Of a stretch of DNA of 64,000 nucleotides, positions 15,527-24,417 are shown piece by piece. The DNA comes from RGIG5579 sp045597125. Lineage in GTDB: Bacteria; Bacillota; Clostridia; Oscillospirales; SIG627. Position numbers and translations under genes: made by a program. The DNA is taken from positions 1 to 64,000 of the forward strand of contig JAZODR010000052.1 of NCBI GenBank assembly GCA_045597125.1, read 5' to 3'. The notes beneath the pieces are model-generated. The model was given only the letters and a program-made list of their open reading frames with translations, had not been told where the DNA came from and did no database searches. Each line of letters begins with the position of its first letter. Position 1 is the stretch's first letter.

Positions 15527-16695
15527 TTGGATTTTTCCTTAAGAAACATCTTAAAACTGTTGAAATTTCTCAGTCAGATCGCGCGGCTATTACACAAAAA
15601 AGTTCAATTTTCGGAATCATACTGAATATTTCTTTGTTTGGAATGAAACTAATCTCAGGTATTCTTGTTAAATCAGTAGCTATCACTTCCGATGCCTTCA
15701 ACAATCTATCCGACGCGGGTTCTTCCATTATCACCCTATTTGGGATTCGACTATCCTTAAAAAAACCTGACCCGGAACATCCCTTTGGCCATGGAAGAAT
15801 TGAATATCTGTCTGGACTTATCGTTTCCATTATGATAATTTTGATGGGTTTTGAACTTTCTAAGGATGCTATTTCAAGCATAATAAGTCCCGAACAAAAG
15901 GATGTTCAAAATTTGGGTATCACGATATTGATACTGATTCTCTCAATTTTGATTAAGCTTTATATGTGGTATTTCAATATGAAATACGGTAAAATGATTC
16001 GAGCAACTGCGATGATTGCTTGTGCAACAGACTCTCTTTCTGACTGCGTCTCCACTTTGGCAGTGTTAGTTACGACTGTGATCTCTGTGTATTATAATTT
16101 ACCCCTTTTAGATGGAATTTGCGGACTTATCGTTGCTTTTATTATCTTAATCGCAGGAATTCGCTCCGTAAAAGAAACAATTGTTCCTCTACTCGGACAA
16201 CCTGCTGATCCGGAGTTAATTCGTGGAATTGAAAATCTTGTTCTTAAAAATGACAATATCATTGGCATTCACGACCTGGTTGTGCACGATTATGGTCCCG
16301 GACGACGAATGGCATCCTTGCATGCAGAAGTTCCCTTTAATAGCTCCATTTTTGAAATACATGATCTGATTGATAATATTGAAACAGAAATTAAAGAGAC
16401 TTTTGGGTGCGAAACCGTCATTCATATGGATCCGGTTGACACACAAGACCCAAACACGCTCTTCCTGAAAGATGAATTGACAGAAATTTTGAAAGAGGAA
16501 TTCCCGGAGATAAGTTTTCATGACTTTCGAGTGGTTCACGGAACAACTCACACCAATTTGATTTTTGACATAGTTATTCCATACTGTATAAAAATTTCAG
16601 GAAAGGATATTTGCTCAACCATTAAGAAAAGGATTTCCGAAAAACACCCAAATCATTTTTGTGTGATCCAAATTGATCACGATTACAATAAATAA
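15523..16695 (+). CDS. cation diffusion facilitator family transporter
   Basis: A 390-aa CDF exporter: about six membrane helices, then a C-terminal cytoplasmic domain of ~100 aa extended by a further ~90 aa. Metal-site Asp residues appear in SDAFNNLSDAGSS (helix 2) and CATDSLSDCVS (helix 5), with HPFGHGRIEYL between helices 2 and 3. These proteins export divalent metals (Zn, Mn, Fe, Co) in exchange for protons. The metal is not predictable here. Translation is coupled to the TSCPD gene. Confidence 0.9.
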   Translation: MIGFFLKKHLKTVEISQSDRAAITQKSSIFGIILNISLFGMKLISGILVKSVAITSDAFNNLSDAGSSIITLFGIRLSLKKPDPEHPFGHGRIEYLSGLIVSIMIILMGFELSKDAISSIISPEQKDVQNLGITILILILSILIKLYMWYFNMKYGKMIRATAMIACATDSLSDCVSTLAVLVTTVISVYYNLPLLDGICGLIVAFIILIAGIRSVKETIVPLLGQPADPELIRGIENLVLKNDNIIGIHDLVVHDYGPGRRMASLHAEVPFNSSIFEIHDLIDNIETEIKETFGCETVIHMDPVDTQDPNTLFLKDELTEILKEEFPEISFHDFRVVHGTTHTNLIFDIVIPYCIKISGKDICSTIKKRISEKHPNHFCVIQIDHDYNK

Positions 16696-16723
16696 AAAAA
16701 GCGCCGAATTTGGCGCTTTTTTT
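16696..16723. terminator. bidirectional intrinsic terminator
   Basis: Stem AAAAAGCGCC / GGCGCTTTTT with a GAATTT loop, between the convergent CDF and dapB genes. Confidence 0.85.
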
Positions 16724-16735
16724 ATTTGGTGACTG

Positions 16736-17482
16736 TTAGCAAAAAATATCATTCATACTGTATGCACCGGCTGTCTTCCCGATGATAAAAGCAGCAGCGC
16801 AAATTGCACCGTTTGCTAAAATTTCTCTGGACATCGCTGTATGAGATATGGTAACGATTTCATTGCTTCCGGCAAACAATATCTCATGTTCGCCAACAAT
16901 GGTACCGCCTCGTACCGCATGAATGCCGATTTCATTCGTTGTCCGTTTTCCGCAAATGCCCTGTCGTCCGTGAACATATTCTGTTTTGACAGGAAGAACA
17001 CCGGAAATTGCATCAGCAATCATAAGTGCAGTGCCCGAAGGAGAATCAACCTTTTGATTATGGTGCTTCTCAATGATCTCAATATCAAAATCAGGCAAAA
17101 GCTTTGCTGCTTGCTTTGCAAGTTGACAAATTAAATTGATACCCAAAGACATATTCGCAGAGCGAAAAACCGGAATTTTCTTTTCAGCTTCTTCAATTAA
17201 GGAAAGCTCCTCGTTGTCAAAACCTGTAGTCGCAATAACTGCAGGTATGCCGCGTAGAACTGCAAAATCCAAAATATCGCGAATCGCAGAATGAAACGAA
17301 AAATCAATAATAACATCTACCTCTTCCGTGACATCCGAACAAAATGAATAAACCGGGAATTCACAAGTTGGCATTGTTGGATCTACACCTGCAACAACTT
17401 CAAAATCTTCACGATTTTTACATAGCTCAGCAACAACCTTACCCATTCTGCCGCCGCAACCTGTTAAAAGAATCTTTTTCAT
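16736..17482 (-). CDS. dapB: 4-hydroxy-tetrahydrodipicolinate reductase
   Basis: A 248-aa cytoplasmic NAD(P)H-dependent reductase of the lysine/diaminopimelate pathway; its pathway also feeds dipicolinate in spores. It has the nucleotide-binding loop LLTGCGGRMGKVV, the catalytic signature EKHHNQKVDSPSGTA and ISHTAMSREI near the end. It is a single-gene unit, apart from dapA and dapF. I saw no convincing promoter between it and the divergent queA promoter. Confidence 0.96.
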   Translation of the reverse strand: MKKILLTGCGGRMGKVVAELCKNREDFEVVAGVDPTMPTCEFPVYSFCSDVTEEVDVIIDFSFHSAIRDILDFAVLRGIPAVIATTGFDNEELSLIEEAEKKIPVFRSANMSLGINLICQLAKQAAKLLPDFDIEIIEKHHNQKVDSPSGTALMIADAISGVLPVKTEYVHGRQGICGKRTTNEIGIHAVRGGTIVGEHEILFAGSNEIVTISHTAMSREILANGAICAAAFIIGKTAGAYSMNDIFC

Positions 17483-17519
17483 AATAATTTACCTTTCAGA
17501 TATTTCATTGAAAAAACTG

Positions 17520-17548
17520 TTGAAATAAGAACCAATATGTTGTATAAT
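17520..17548 (+). promoter_or_regulatory. sigma-A promoter of the queA-divIVA operon
   Basis: TTGAAA (17520-17525), 17 bp, TATAAT (17543-17548). The long operon that follows has no other obvious internal promoter. Confidence 0.75.
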
Positions 17549-17606
17549 TTTATCATGCAATTTGATAAAAGTCAAATATTTACACAATATTTATAAAGGA
17601 ATCCAT

Positions 17607-18653
17607 ATGCCGATAGATAAGCTTTTAAAAAAAACTTCGTATTTTTACGATTTACCACAGGAATTGATTGCGCAAACTCCCGCAACCCCCAGAGACTCAT
17701 CTCGACTACTGGTATGCGGTAAAGACGGAACTATTTCAGACCGCATTTTTTATAACCTTACCGAATATTTAAAACCGGGAGATATACTGGTAATCAATCA
17801 CTCAAAAGTAATTCCTGCACGACTTTATTTCAAGGACATGGTCACCGGTTCCACGCTTGAGATTTTGCTTCTACGGCAAAAAGAGTTGGATCAATGGTAC
17901 TGTATGGTTAAGCCCGGAAAAAAAGCAAAACCCGGAAAACTTTTCAGTATTGATAATGGAAAATTGGTAGCAAAAATAATTTCTGTAGAAGAAAACGGAG
18001 ATCGTTTGATTGCTTTTGATTACGATCACTCAAGGACCTTTATGGAATTATTGGATGAAATAGGAAATATGCCTCTTCCCCCTTATATAACCCGTCGCTT
18101 GGAGGATAAAACAAGATACCAAACCGTTTACGCGGCAGTTGACGGCTCTGCTGCAGCGCCAACCGCAGGCTTACATTTTACCGATGCGCTTCTTAATCAA
18201 ATCAAGCGGCTTGGAGTTACAATTGCTCCGGTTTTACTTCATGTTGGAATCGGAACATTCCGACCGGTCAAAGAGGAAGATATCACCAAACACCCTATGC
18301 ACAGTGAATATTTCCATGTTTCCGAAGAAACCGCAAAATTAATTTATAAAGCTAAAAAAGAGGGGCGTCGAATCATCGCAGTCGGCACCACCTCCTGCAG
18401 AACTCTTGAAAGCGCTTTTGATAAAAACGGAAATTTGATTGCAAATAATGCAAACACCGACATTTTTATTTATCCCGGATATGACTTTAAAGTTGTTGAT
18501 GGCCTAATTACCAATTTTCACCTTCCCGAGAGCACCTTAATCATGCTTGTTTCTGCTTTGCTTGGATATGATCAAACAATGAATGCTTACCGCCACGCCG
18601 TGAAAGAGAAATATCGTTTCTTTTCTTTTGGTGATGCAATGATGATCCTATGA
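17607..18653 (+). CDS. queA: S-adenosylmethionine:tRNA ribosyltransferase-isomerase
   Basis: A 348-aa enzyme that transfers ribose from SAM to preQ1 in tRNA to form epoxyqueuosine. Typical stretches are YDLPQELIAQTPATPRDSSR at the N-terminus, GTTSCRTLES and the C-terminal LITNFHLPESTLIMLVSA. ATG 17607 has AAAGGA upstream; the frame back to 17562 has no ribosome site. It overlaps miaA by 4 nt, pairing two tRNA-modification genes. Confidence 0.96.
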   Translation: MPIDKLLKKTSYFYDLPQELIAQTPATPRDSSRLLVCGKDGTISDRIFYNLTEYLKPGDILVINHSKVIPARLYFKDMVTGSTLEILLLRQKELDQWYCMVKPGKKAKPGKLFSIDNGKLVAKIISVEENGDRLIAFDYDHSRTFMELLDEIGNMPLPPYITRRLEDKTRYQTVYAAVDGSAAAPTAGLHFTDALLNQIKRLGVTIAPVLLHVGIGTFRPVKEEDITKHPMHSEYFHVSEETAKLIYKAKKEGRRIIAVGTTSCRTLESAFDKNGNLIANNANTDIFIYPGYDFKVVDGLITNFHLPESTLIMLVSALLGYDQTMNAYRHAVKEKYRFFSFGDAMMIL

Positions 18654-19579
18654 AACGAGTAGTAGCTATTTTCGGTCCAACCGCCTCCGGTAAATCATCC
18701 TTGGCGTTGGAAATGGCGAAAGGCCTAAATGGAATTATCATCTCAGCAGATTCTATGCAAATCTATCGTGAAATGGACATTGGCACCGCTAAGCCAACCA
18801 TTGAGGAACTAAAATCAGTGCCGCATCGAATGATTAATATTTGTTCTCCGACACAACCTTTTTCTGTTTACGACTACAAAAAGTGTGCGGAAGAAGAAAT
18901 TGAATCCGCCTTGGCTCAAAATTTTGTTCCAATTGTTGCCGGCGGAACCGGTCTCTATTTTGATGCACTTTTTTTCAACAATGACTTTGGCGATATGGAG
19001 GTTGATCCTCAGATTCGTAAAGATCTAAATGCACGGGCTATGTCGGGCGAAAGCAAAAAAATGCTGGAAGAGCTAGCAGCTATTGATCCCGAAACCGCGG
19101 CACCTCTTCACGAAAAAGATTTAAAAAGAATCATTCGAGGGTTAGAAGTTTATTTATCTACAGGATCTACCCTCTCCTCATTTAAATCACAATCCAGGAC
19201 AAAAAGCGGAAAATTTGAATTTATTAAAATTTTTCTAAATTACAGAGATCGTGAAGCTTTGTATCAAAAAATCAATCTAAGGGTGGACCAAATGATTGAT
19301 AAAGGATTGTTGAATGAAACTCAAACTCTCATGGAAAAGGGATACTTTGACTCCCCAACCGCATCACAAGCCATTGGTTATAAAGAACTTCTACCCTATT
19401 TTCGTGGAGAACGCAGCTTAAAGGATTGCACGGATATCCTGAAGCAAAAAACGAGGAATTATGCAAAAAGACAATTGACTTGGTTTCGACGTTATGAAGA
19501 TGCCCTTACCATTTGGATGGACGAAAATCCTAGTCCTCTTCAAGCAGCACTTGATTTTTATAAGGAGGTTATTCAATGA
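18650..19579 (+). CDS. miaA: tRNA dimethylallyltransferase
   Basis: A 309-aa enzyme adding an isopentenyl group to A37 of tRNAs reading UNN codons. It has the P-loop GPTASGKSSLA at the N-terminus, the DSMQIYREMDIGTAKP motif and GGTGLYFDAL. Normal length. Translation is coupled on both sides through ATGA overlaps with queA and the next gene, whose ribosome site (AAGGAGG) lies in the miaA 3' end. Confidence 0.96.
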   Translation: MKRVVAIFGPTASGKSSLALEMAKGLNGIIISADSMQIYREMDIGTAKPTIEELKSVPHRMINICSPTQPFSVYDYKKCAEEEIESALAQNFVPIVAGGTGLYFDALFFNNDFGDMEVDPQIRKDLNARAMSGESKKMLEELAAIDPETAAPLHEKDLKRIIRGLEVYLSTGSTLSSFKSQSRTKSGKFEFIKIFLNYRDREALYQKINLRVDQMIDKGLLNETQTLMEKGYFDSPTASQAIGYKELLPYFRGERSLKDCTDILKQKTRNYAKRQLTWFRRYEDALTIWMDENPSPLQAALDFYKEVIQ

Positions 19580-20814
19580 AAGCAAACGATATTCTCAGCA
19601 TCATCTTGTTTTTTGTTTTGTTGCTTTTCATAATTGTCTATTTTATTATTCAAACAATTACCAGTCTTACTGCGGACGTTTCTTATGAATATGCCTCCCA
19701 TCAATCTTTTGAAAAGGTGCTGGAAAAAAATGGCTATCTGGTACGTAGCGAGGAAATTCTTTATTCAACGGATAACGGAATTCTCAGTTATGCAGTTAGT
19801 GAATCTCAAAAAATCGGCGCGGGTCAGTTAATTGCCACCGTTTATTCTAATTCTCAAGGTGTTGATATTCAAAAAGAAATTGATGAAATCGAAACGAAGC
19901 TTGCAATTCTCAACCGTTCTTCGATTGATACAGGATATTTAACCTCCGACGTTTCAAAAATTGACGAAAGAATTTATCAATCTATGATTTCAGCAAGGAG
20001 TTCTGCTGAAAACAACGAGCTCTCTTTAATTGAAAAATACAAAGAGGAACTTCTAATCAATATGAATAAGAGAGAACTGGTAACCACAGGGCAAGGTGAT
20101 TTTAGTGCTGAAATTACTGAACTCCAAGCAAAGAAGGATCAGTTGACCGCAACCCTTCAAAATCCAATTTCTTCAGTTTATTCAACAAAAACAGGATATT
20201 TTTCCACCCTTTTAGATGGCTATGAAACTGTTTTTCAACCCCAGAATTTAGACAGCATGACTATTTCTGATTTTGATGCTATCACCCATGCAGAGCGTGT
20301 CAAATACTCCGAAGATGCAATTGGAAAGCTAATTACGGATTTCGACTGGCATACGCTTTGCGAGGTTACAGTAAGTGAAGCAGAAGCGCTATTTGTAGGA
20401 CGCAAATACCCTGTCACATATTTATATTCAGAAGGACAGCAAATACAGGCGCTTCTTGAGCGAAAAATCAGTCAAACCGATTCGGATCGTGTTGTTTTGG
20501 TTTTTCGTATGGAGGATGTTCCCGAAGGATTTGATTATACCAGATGTCAATCTATAAAAATCGTTCTGGAATCAAAAACCGGCGTTGCGTTTCCTTCCTC
20601 TGCACTACGTATGGTTGATGGAAAGCAAGGGGTATATGTTGTGGCAGGAAATATGGTGAAATTCAAAAACGTTGAGATTATTGATTCACAAAACTCAAAA
20701 TTTTTAAGTAAAATTCCTGATGATAAAACTGAGGACCCTGGTTCATATTTATCAAAATTTGACCGCGTCATTACCGAAGGAAAGGACCTCTATGTTGGAA
20801 AAATTCTCGACTGA
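19576..20814 (+). CDS. HlyD-like membrane-anchored protein in the division cluster
   Basis: A 412-aa protein with one N-terminal membrane helix (residues ~7-29). An extracytoplasmic region follows with a lipoyl/barrel-sandwich-like stretch (LVRSEEILYSTDNGILSYAV), a coiled coil (residues ~95-200) and a C-terminal beta-rich HlyD-like part. This is the plan of HlyD/membrane-fusion adaptors, but no ABC transporter is nearby. It sits between miaA and ylmE, an arrangement I recall from other Clostridia, so it may serve the cell envelope or division. It overlaps ylmE by 23 nt. Confidence 0.7.
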   Translation: MKANDILSIILFFVLLLFIIVYFIIQTITSLTADVSYEYASHQSFEKVLEKNGYLVRSEEILYSTDNGILSYAVSESQKIGAGQLIATVYSNSQGVDIQKEIDEIETKLAILNRSSIDTGYLTSDVSKIDERIYQSMISARSSAENNELSLIEKYKEELLINMNKRELVTTGQGDFSAEITELQAKKDQLTATLQNPISSVYSTKTGYFSTLLDGYETVFQPQNLDSMTISDFDAITHAERVKYSEDAIGKLITDFDWHTLCEVTVSEAEALFVGRKYPVTYLYSEGQQIQALLERKISQTDSDRVVLVFRMEDVPEGFDYTRCQSIKIVLESKTGVAFPSSALRMVDGKQGVYVVAGNMVKFKNVEIIDSQNSKFLSKIPDDKTEDPGSYLSKFDRVITEGKDLYVGKILD

Positions 20815-21538
20815 AAATTTTAATACTTTGACAGAAGAAAGAAAATCCGAGATCAAAAGTTGTATCAAGCAAATTCAAACAAGAATTTTTGATGCAGAAA
20901 AAAAGAGTCCATACCATCAAAAGGTAAGGCTTCTCTTAGCAACAAAAACAAGATCCGCCGAAGAAATCAACTATGCGATCTCCTTGGGAATTAACTTAAT
21001 CGGTGAAAACCGTGTTCAAGAGCTGTGTGAAAAGTATGATCAAATTCAACGGGAAAACACCGAGATTCATTTCATTGGCGCCTTGCAAACCAATAAAGTA
21101 AAATACATTATTGATAAAGTAGATATGATCCATTCGCTAGACCGAATTTCCTTGGCAAAAGAAATAAATAAACAAGCCGAAAAAATCGGAAAAGTTATAG
21201 ATGTTCTCTGCGAAATAAATTTGGGCGAAGAAGAATCAAAATCCGGTGTACTGCTTTCCCAGGCGGAAGAATTTTTGATGGAAATATCCAAATTTGAACA
21301 TATTCATGTTTGCGGATTGATGGCAATCCCCCCGATTATGACAGATATTTCGACACAAAAAGAATATTTTCAAAAAATTATGGATTTTTATATTGACATA
21401 TCAGCAAAAAAAATAGATAATATTAATATGTCTGTACTTTCGATAGGTATGTCTTCCGATTTTGACTTAGCAATTGAGCACGGCTCAACCTTGGTTCGAA
21501 TCGGGACCGCAGCCTTCGGACATAGAACAAAAAAATAA
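20792..21538 (+). CDS. ylmE: PLP homeostasis protein, YggS/YlmE family
   Basis: A 248-aa alanine-racemase-like TIM barrel that binds pyridoxal phosphate and balances B6 vitamers and amino acids. The PLP Lys is in LLLATKTRSAEE; other marks are IGENRVQE, FIGALQTNKVKY and the C-terminal SIGMSSDFDLAIEHGSTLVR. ATG 20792 follows AAAGGA and overlaps the upstream gene; the frame to 20720 lies inside it. First of the conserved ylm cell-division cluster. Confidence 0.92.
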   Translation: MLEKFSTENFNTLTEERKSEIKSCIKQIQTRIFDAEKKSPYHQKVRLLLATKTRSAEEINYAISLGINLIGENRVQELCEKYDQIQRENTEIHFIGALQTNKVKYIIDKVDMIHSLDRISLAKEINKQAEKIGKVIDVLCEINLGEEESKSGVLLSQAEEFLMEISKFEHIHVCGLMAIPPIMTDISTQKEYFQKIMDFYIDISAKKIDNINMSVLSIGMSSDFDLAIEHGSTLVRIGTAAFGHRTKK

Positions 21539-21567
21539 TTTTTATTAATTTTTGGAGGAAAAATAAA

Positions 21568-22014
21568 ATGGGATTTAAGGATGCACTCAACAACTTAATT
21601 TTTGGAAAGGAAGCAGAAGAAACCGACGGCTTTGAAACTGAAGAAGATATGGATGAAGGTTTTGATTATGAAACTGATACTGATGATGCCGATCCCGAAT
21701 ACAAAGACGGCGGTAATATCAGAGTTTCAAGCGGCGCTTCCATTGAAATGGTTGTCGTAAAACCCGAGAAATTGGAATCTGTTACACAGATTGCTGATTA
21801 TCTTGTGGACAGAAAGACCATTCTTCTCAACCTGGAGGAAACCAACAAAGATGTTGCTCGCAGATTGATTGACTTTTTGAACGGTGTAGCTTACGCCATC
21901 AACGGAGACTTGAGAAAGGTTGCTACCAACACCTACGTTATCACTCCCAGCAATGTTGAACTCAGCGGCGAGAAGCTGGGAACCAATCAAGATACTGCTT
22001 TTACCAAGGAATAA
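21568..22014 (+). CDS. sepF: cell division protein SepF
   Basis: A 148-aa cytoplasmic protein that bundles FtsZ filaments and tethers them to the membrane. An N-terminal amphipathic helix (MGFKDALNNLIFG) acts as the membrane anchor. A long acidic linker (residues ~16-50) follows, then the C-terminal SepF domain (VDRKTILLNLEETNKDVARR). Preceded by TTGGAGG. Its stop is directly followed by the ylmG start. Confidence 0.95.
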   Translation: MGFKDALNNLIFGKEAEETDGFETEEDMDEGFDYETDTDDADPEYKDGGNIRVSSGASIEMVVVKPEKLESVTQIADYLVDRKTILLNLEETNKDVARRLIDFLNGVAYAINGDLRKVATNTYVITPSNVELSGEKLGTNQDTAFTKE

Positions 22015-22302
22015 TTGATTTTGGAGGCTCTCATTAACTTTCTTGTGGCATTGGTTTGTACTGCCCTTGACATTTTGCAGTTTTTGATGATGATTAGAGC
22101 CGTATTATCTTGGCTTCCCTTGGATGATACTTCCCCTTTGGTACATTTTGTAACTGTTGTAACAGAACCGATAATCATTCCCGTTCGCGTTTTGCTGGAA
22201 AAAGTACGATTTTTTTCCGCTTTGCCTATTGATTTTTCATTTTTTATTGCGTATTTACTATTGATTTTAATAAGGGTTCTTTTGCCGGCAGTACGTTTTT
22301 GA
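22015..22302 (+). CDS. ylmG: YggT/YlmG family membrane protein
   Basis: A 95-aa protein with two membrane helices of the YGGT family, with the typical MMIRAVLSWLPLDDTSPLV loop and EPIIIPVRVLL. It sits between sepF and divIVA as in most Firmicutes and is linked to division-site organisation. No ATG is available: TTG 22015 (right after the sepF stop, AAGGA 4 nt before) and TTG 22021 (10 nt spacing) are both possible starts. Confidence 0.9.
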   Translation: MILEALINFLVALVCTALDILQFLMMIRAVLSWLPLDDTSPLVHFVTVVTEPIIIPVRVLLEKVRFFSALPIDFSFFIAYLLLILIRVLLPAVRF

Positions 22303-22317
22303 CATGAAAGGAATATT

Positions 22318-22887
22318 ATGATTGCACCTCACGAATTGAAGAACAAAACCTTTTCAAGAACTGTCCGCGGTTACAACCCTGCAGAAGTAGATCAATATTT
22401 CGATTTTCTAATTGAAAAGTACACTGAAGCTTACAAAGCCGCAAGCGATTTTGAAATGAAATATAACGAAATCAAGGCAAAATATGCTGAGCTTTCGGAC
22501 GAAGAAGAGTCCATTCGCTCTGCAATTCTTAAAGCTCAGAAGCTCGGTGAAGCAATTGTAGCCAATGCTCAAGACGAAGCAGCAGAGATTAAAGAAAAAC
22601 TGACTTCTCGCTGCGATGCTATCGTTCAAGATGCCAAAGCAAAGATTGAGGCTGAAAAAGAAAACATTGTTGTTCTTAGGAAATATGCAATTGATTTCCA
22701 GCATAAACTTTATGATGAATATGTAAAGCATCTGGAAACCATCCGCAGTTTAAATCTTGACGAACTGGAAAAAGGCGTTGGTTTTCAAGCGGAAGAACTT
22801 GCCTTGGATAATGCTAAAGACGAGGCTTTGAACGGTTCTGAAGATTTGCCGGAACCAATCGTTGCCCCCAAAGCAGATACAATTTAA
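22318..22887 (+). CDS. divIVA: DivIVA family cell-division/polarity protein
   Basis: A 189-aa coiled-coil protein. The N-terminal DivIVA membrane-targeting domain (HELKNKTFSRTVRGYNPAEVDQ... YFDFL) is followed by coiled coil from about residue 35 to 150 and an acidic tail. It binds negatively curved membrane and recruits partners to poles and septa. Ribosome site AAAGGA. A weak hairpin follows before lspA. Confidence 0.93.
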   Translation: MIAPHELKNKTFSRTVRGYNPAEVDQYFDFLIEKYTEAYKAASDFEMKYNEIKAKYAELSDEEESIRSAILKAQKLGEAIVANAQDEAAEIKEKLTSRCDAIVQDAKAKIEAEKENIVVLRKYAIDFQHKLYDEYVKHLETIRSLNLDELEKGVGFQAEELALDNAKDEALNGSEDLPEPIVAPKADTI

Positions 22888-22898
22888 TATTTTTGAAG

Positions 22899-22919
22899 AG
22901 GCCGCAAACCTTGCGGCCT
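22899..22919 (+). terminator. possible weak terminator/attenuator hairpin
   Basis: Stem AGGCCGCAA / TTGCGGCCT with a 3-nt loop after divIVA. The following stretch is not a clean T-run, so partial read-through into lspA-rluD is likely. Confidence 0.45.
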
Positions 22920-22944
22920 GTTCATTGTTTTATATGGTACCATT

Positions 22945-23418
22945 ATGCTAGAAACACTTATTATTGTTTTAATCGCAGTCTTTGACCAAATATCAAAATA
23001 TTATGTCAATTTGCATTTAAAAGATGCTTCGGCAATTCAATTCATACCCGGTATTCTATCATTTCGCTACCACGAAAACAAAGGCGCAGCCTGGGGTATG
23101 CTATCAAATCATCGCTGGGTCTTTATGGTGATTTCTACTATAGCTATCATAGCAATTATCGCATATCTAATTATTTCGAGCAAAAAGGATAATTCCCTAT
23201 TATTTAGAGTTTCTCTTTGTTTTTTTGCCGGTGGTGGAATTGGAAATATGGTTGATCGCGTTCGATTGGGTTATGTAATTGACTTTTTACGTTTTGATTT
23301 CATTGACTTCCCAATCTTCAATGTTGCAGACAGTTTCATTACCATTGGTGCATTTCTTATTATTTTATATCTAATTTTAGATTTTGTATCGGAATATCGG
23401 AGCAAGAAAAATGGATGA
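22945..23418 (+). CDS. lspA: lipoprotein signal peptidase (signal peptidase II)
   Basis: A 157-aa membrane aspartyl protease with four helices that cleaves diacylglyceryl prolipoproteins. The catalytic Asp pair lies in GGIGNMVDRVRLGYVIDF and PIFNVADSFITIG. No strong ribosome site precedes ATG 22945. It overlaps rluD by 8 nt. Confidence 0.95.
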   Translation: MLETLIIVLIAVFDQISKYYVNLHLKDASAIQFIPGILSFRYHENKGAAWGMLSNHRWVFMVISTIAIIAIIAYLIISSKKDNSLLFRVSLCFFAGGGIGNMVDRVRLGYVIDFLRFDFIDFPIFNVADSFITIGAFLIILYLILDFVSEYRSKKNG

Positions 23419-24343
23419 TTGCACGTTTGAATTCTTCTGTGACACTCCCGATGAACGGCTTGATCGCTTCGTTTCCGAGAAATTATCAATATCACGATCA
23501 CGATGTGTACAATTAATTGATGAGGGCGCCGTTTTAGTCAACGCAAAACAGAAGAACAAAAATTATCGCTTAGCGACCGGAGACATTATTTTCGTTGAAA
23601 TACCCGAAGATCAGGAAATTGATGCCAAACCTGAGAATATTCCCCTAGATATTGTTTATGAAGATAACGATATTATCATCGTAAACAAGCCCCAAGATAT
23701 GGTCGTACATCCCGCACCGGGAAATCCAAACGGGACTCTTGTAAACGCTCTTCTGTATCACTGCCAGGGATTTTTATCGGGAATTAACGGAAAGCTTCGT
23801 CCCGGTATTGTCCATCGAATTGACAAGGATACCAGCGGGCTAATAATCGTAGCTAAAAATGATATTGCCCACAACGCTTTGTCTACAATGTTTAAAGATC
23901 ACTCATTTACAAGGCAGTATCATGCAATACTTTACGGAGGACCGAAAGAGGATTCGGGTACTGTATCACTTGCAATCGGCAGAAGCAAAAAAGACCGAAA
24001 AAAAATGATGTTTTACCCATCGGGCACCCCAAATACCAAAGATGCAAAAACGCATTTTAAAGTTTTGGAGCGATTGAACGGTTATACATACGTTGAATTG
24101 ACACTGGAAACGGGTCGAACTCATCAAATTCGAGTACATATGCTTTCTCTCGGTTGCCCGGTTGTCGGCGATCCTTTATACGCAGCAGGAAGAAAAAACT
24201 TTGGTTTAACAGGTCAATGCCTTCACGCAAAAAACATTGGTTTTAAACATCCTACCACTGGAAAGGAAATGTTTTTTGACTCGCCTCTTCCCTCTTACTT
24301 CGTGGAAACCTTAAACAAAATGAAAGATACATCTCTGTCATAA
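23411..24343 (+). CDS. rluD: 23S rRNA pseudouridine synthase, RluD/RluA family
   Basis: A 310-aa enzyme with an N-terminal S4 RNA-binding domain (ERLDRFVSEKLSISRSRCVQ) and a RluA catalytic domain whose HRIDKDTSGLIIVAKN motif holds the catalytic Asp. It follows lspA, as in most Firmicutes (YlyB type). ATG 23411 overlaps the lspA end; the longer frame to 23384 is inside lspA. The exact uridine target is not predictable. Confidence 0.94.
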   Translation: MDDCTFEFFCDTPDERLDRFVSEKLSISRSRCVQLIDEGAVLVNAKQKNKNYRLATGDIIFVEIPEDQEIDAKPENIPLDIVYEDNDIIIVNKPQDMVVHPAPGNPNGTLVNALLYHCQGFLSGINGKLRPGIVHRIDKDTSGLIIVAKNDIAHNALSTMFKDHSFTRQYHAILYGGPKEDSGTVSLAIGRSKKDRKKMMFYPSGTPNTKDAKTHFKVLERLNGYTYVELTLETGRTHQIRVHMLSLGCPVVGDPLYAAGRKNFGLTGQCLHAKNIGFKHPTTGKEMFFDSPLPSYFVETLNKMKDTSLS

Positions 24344-24364
24344 CCAATATTGGTTTTTGCAGAT

Positions 24365-24394
24365 TTGAATATAAACTTGATTCCATTGTAAAAC
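24365..24394 (+). promoter_or_regulatory. possible sigma-A promoter of the transketolase pair
   Basis: TTGAAT (24365-24370), 18 bp, TAAAAC (24389-24394), a weaker match than its neighbours, upstream of TTGGAGG. Confidence 0.4.
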
Positions 24395-24417
24395 AATAAA
24401 TTTTGGAGGAACAAAAT

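Noticed and set aside
23384..23410. Upstream start for rluD
   Set aside because: The extension lies entirely within lspA and has no ribosome site; ATG 23411 fits the S4 domain start.
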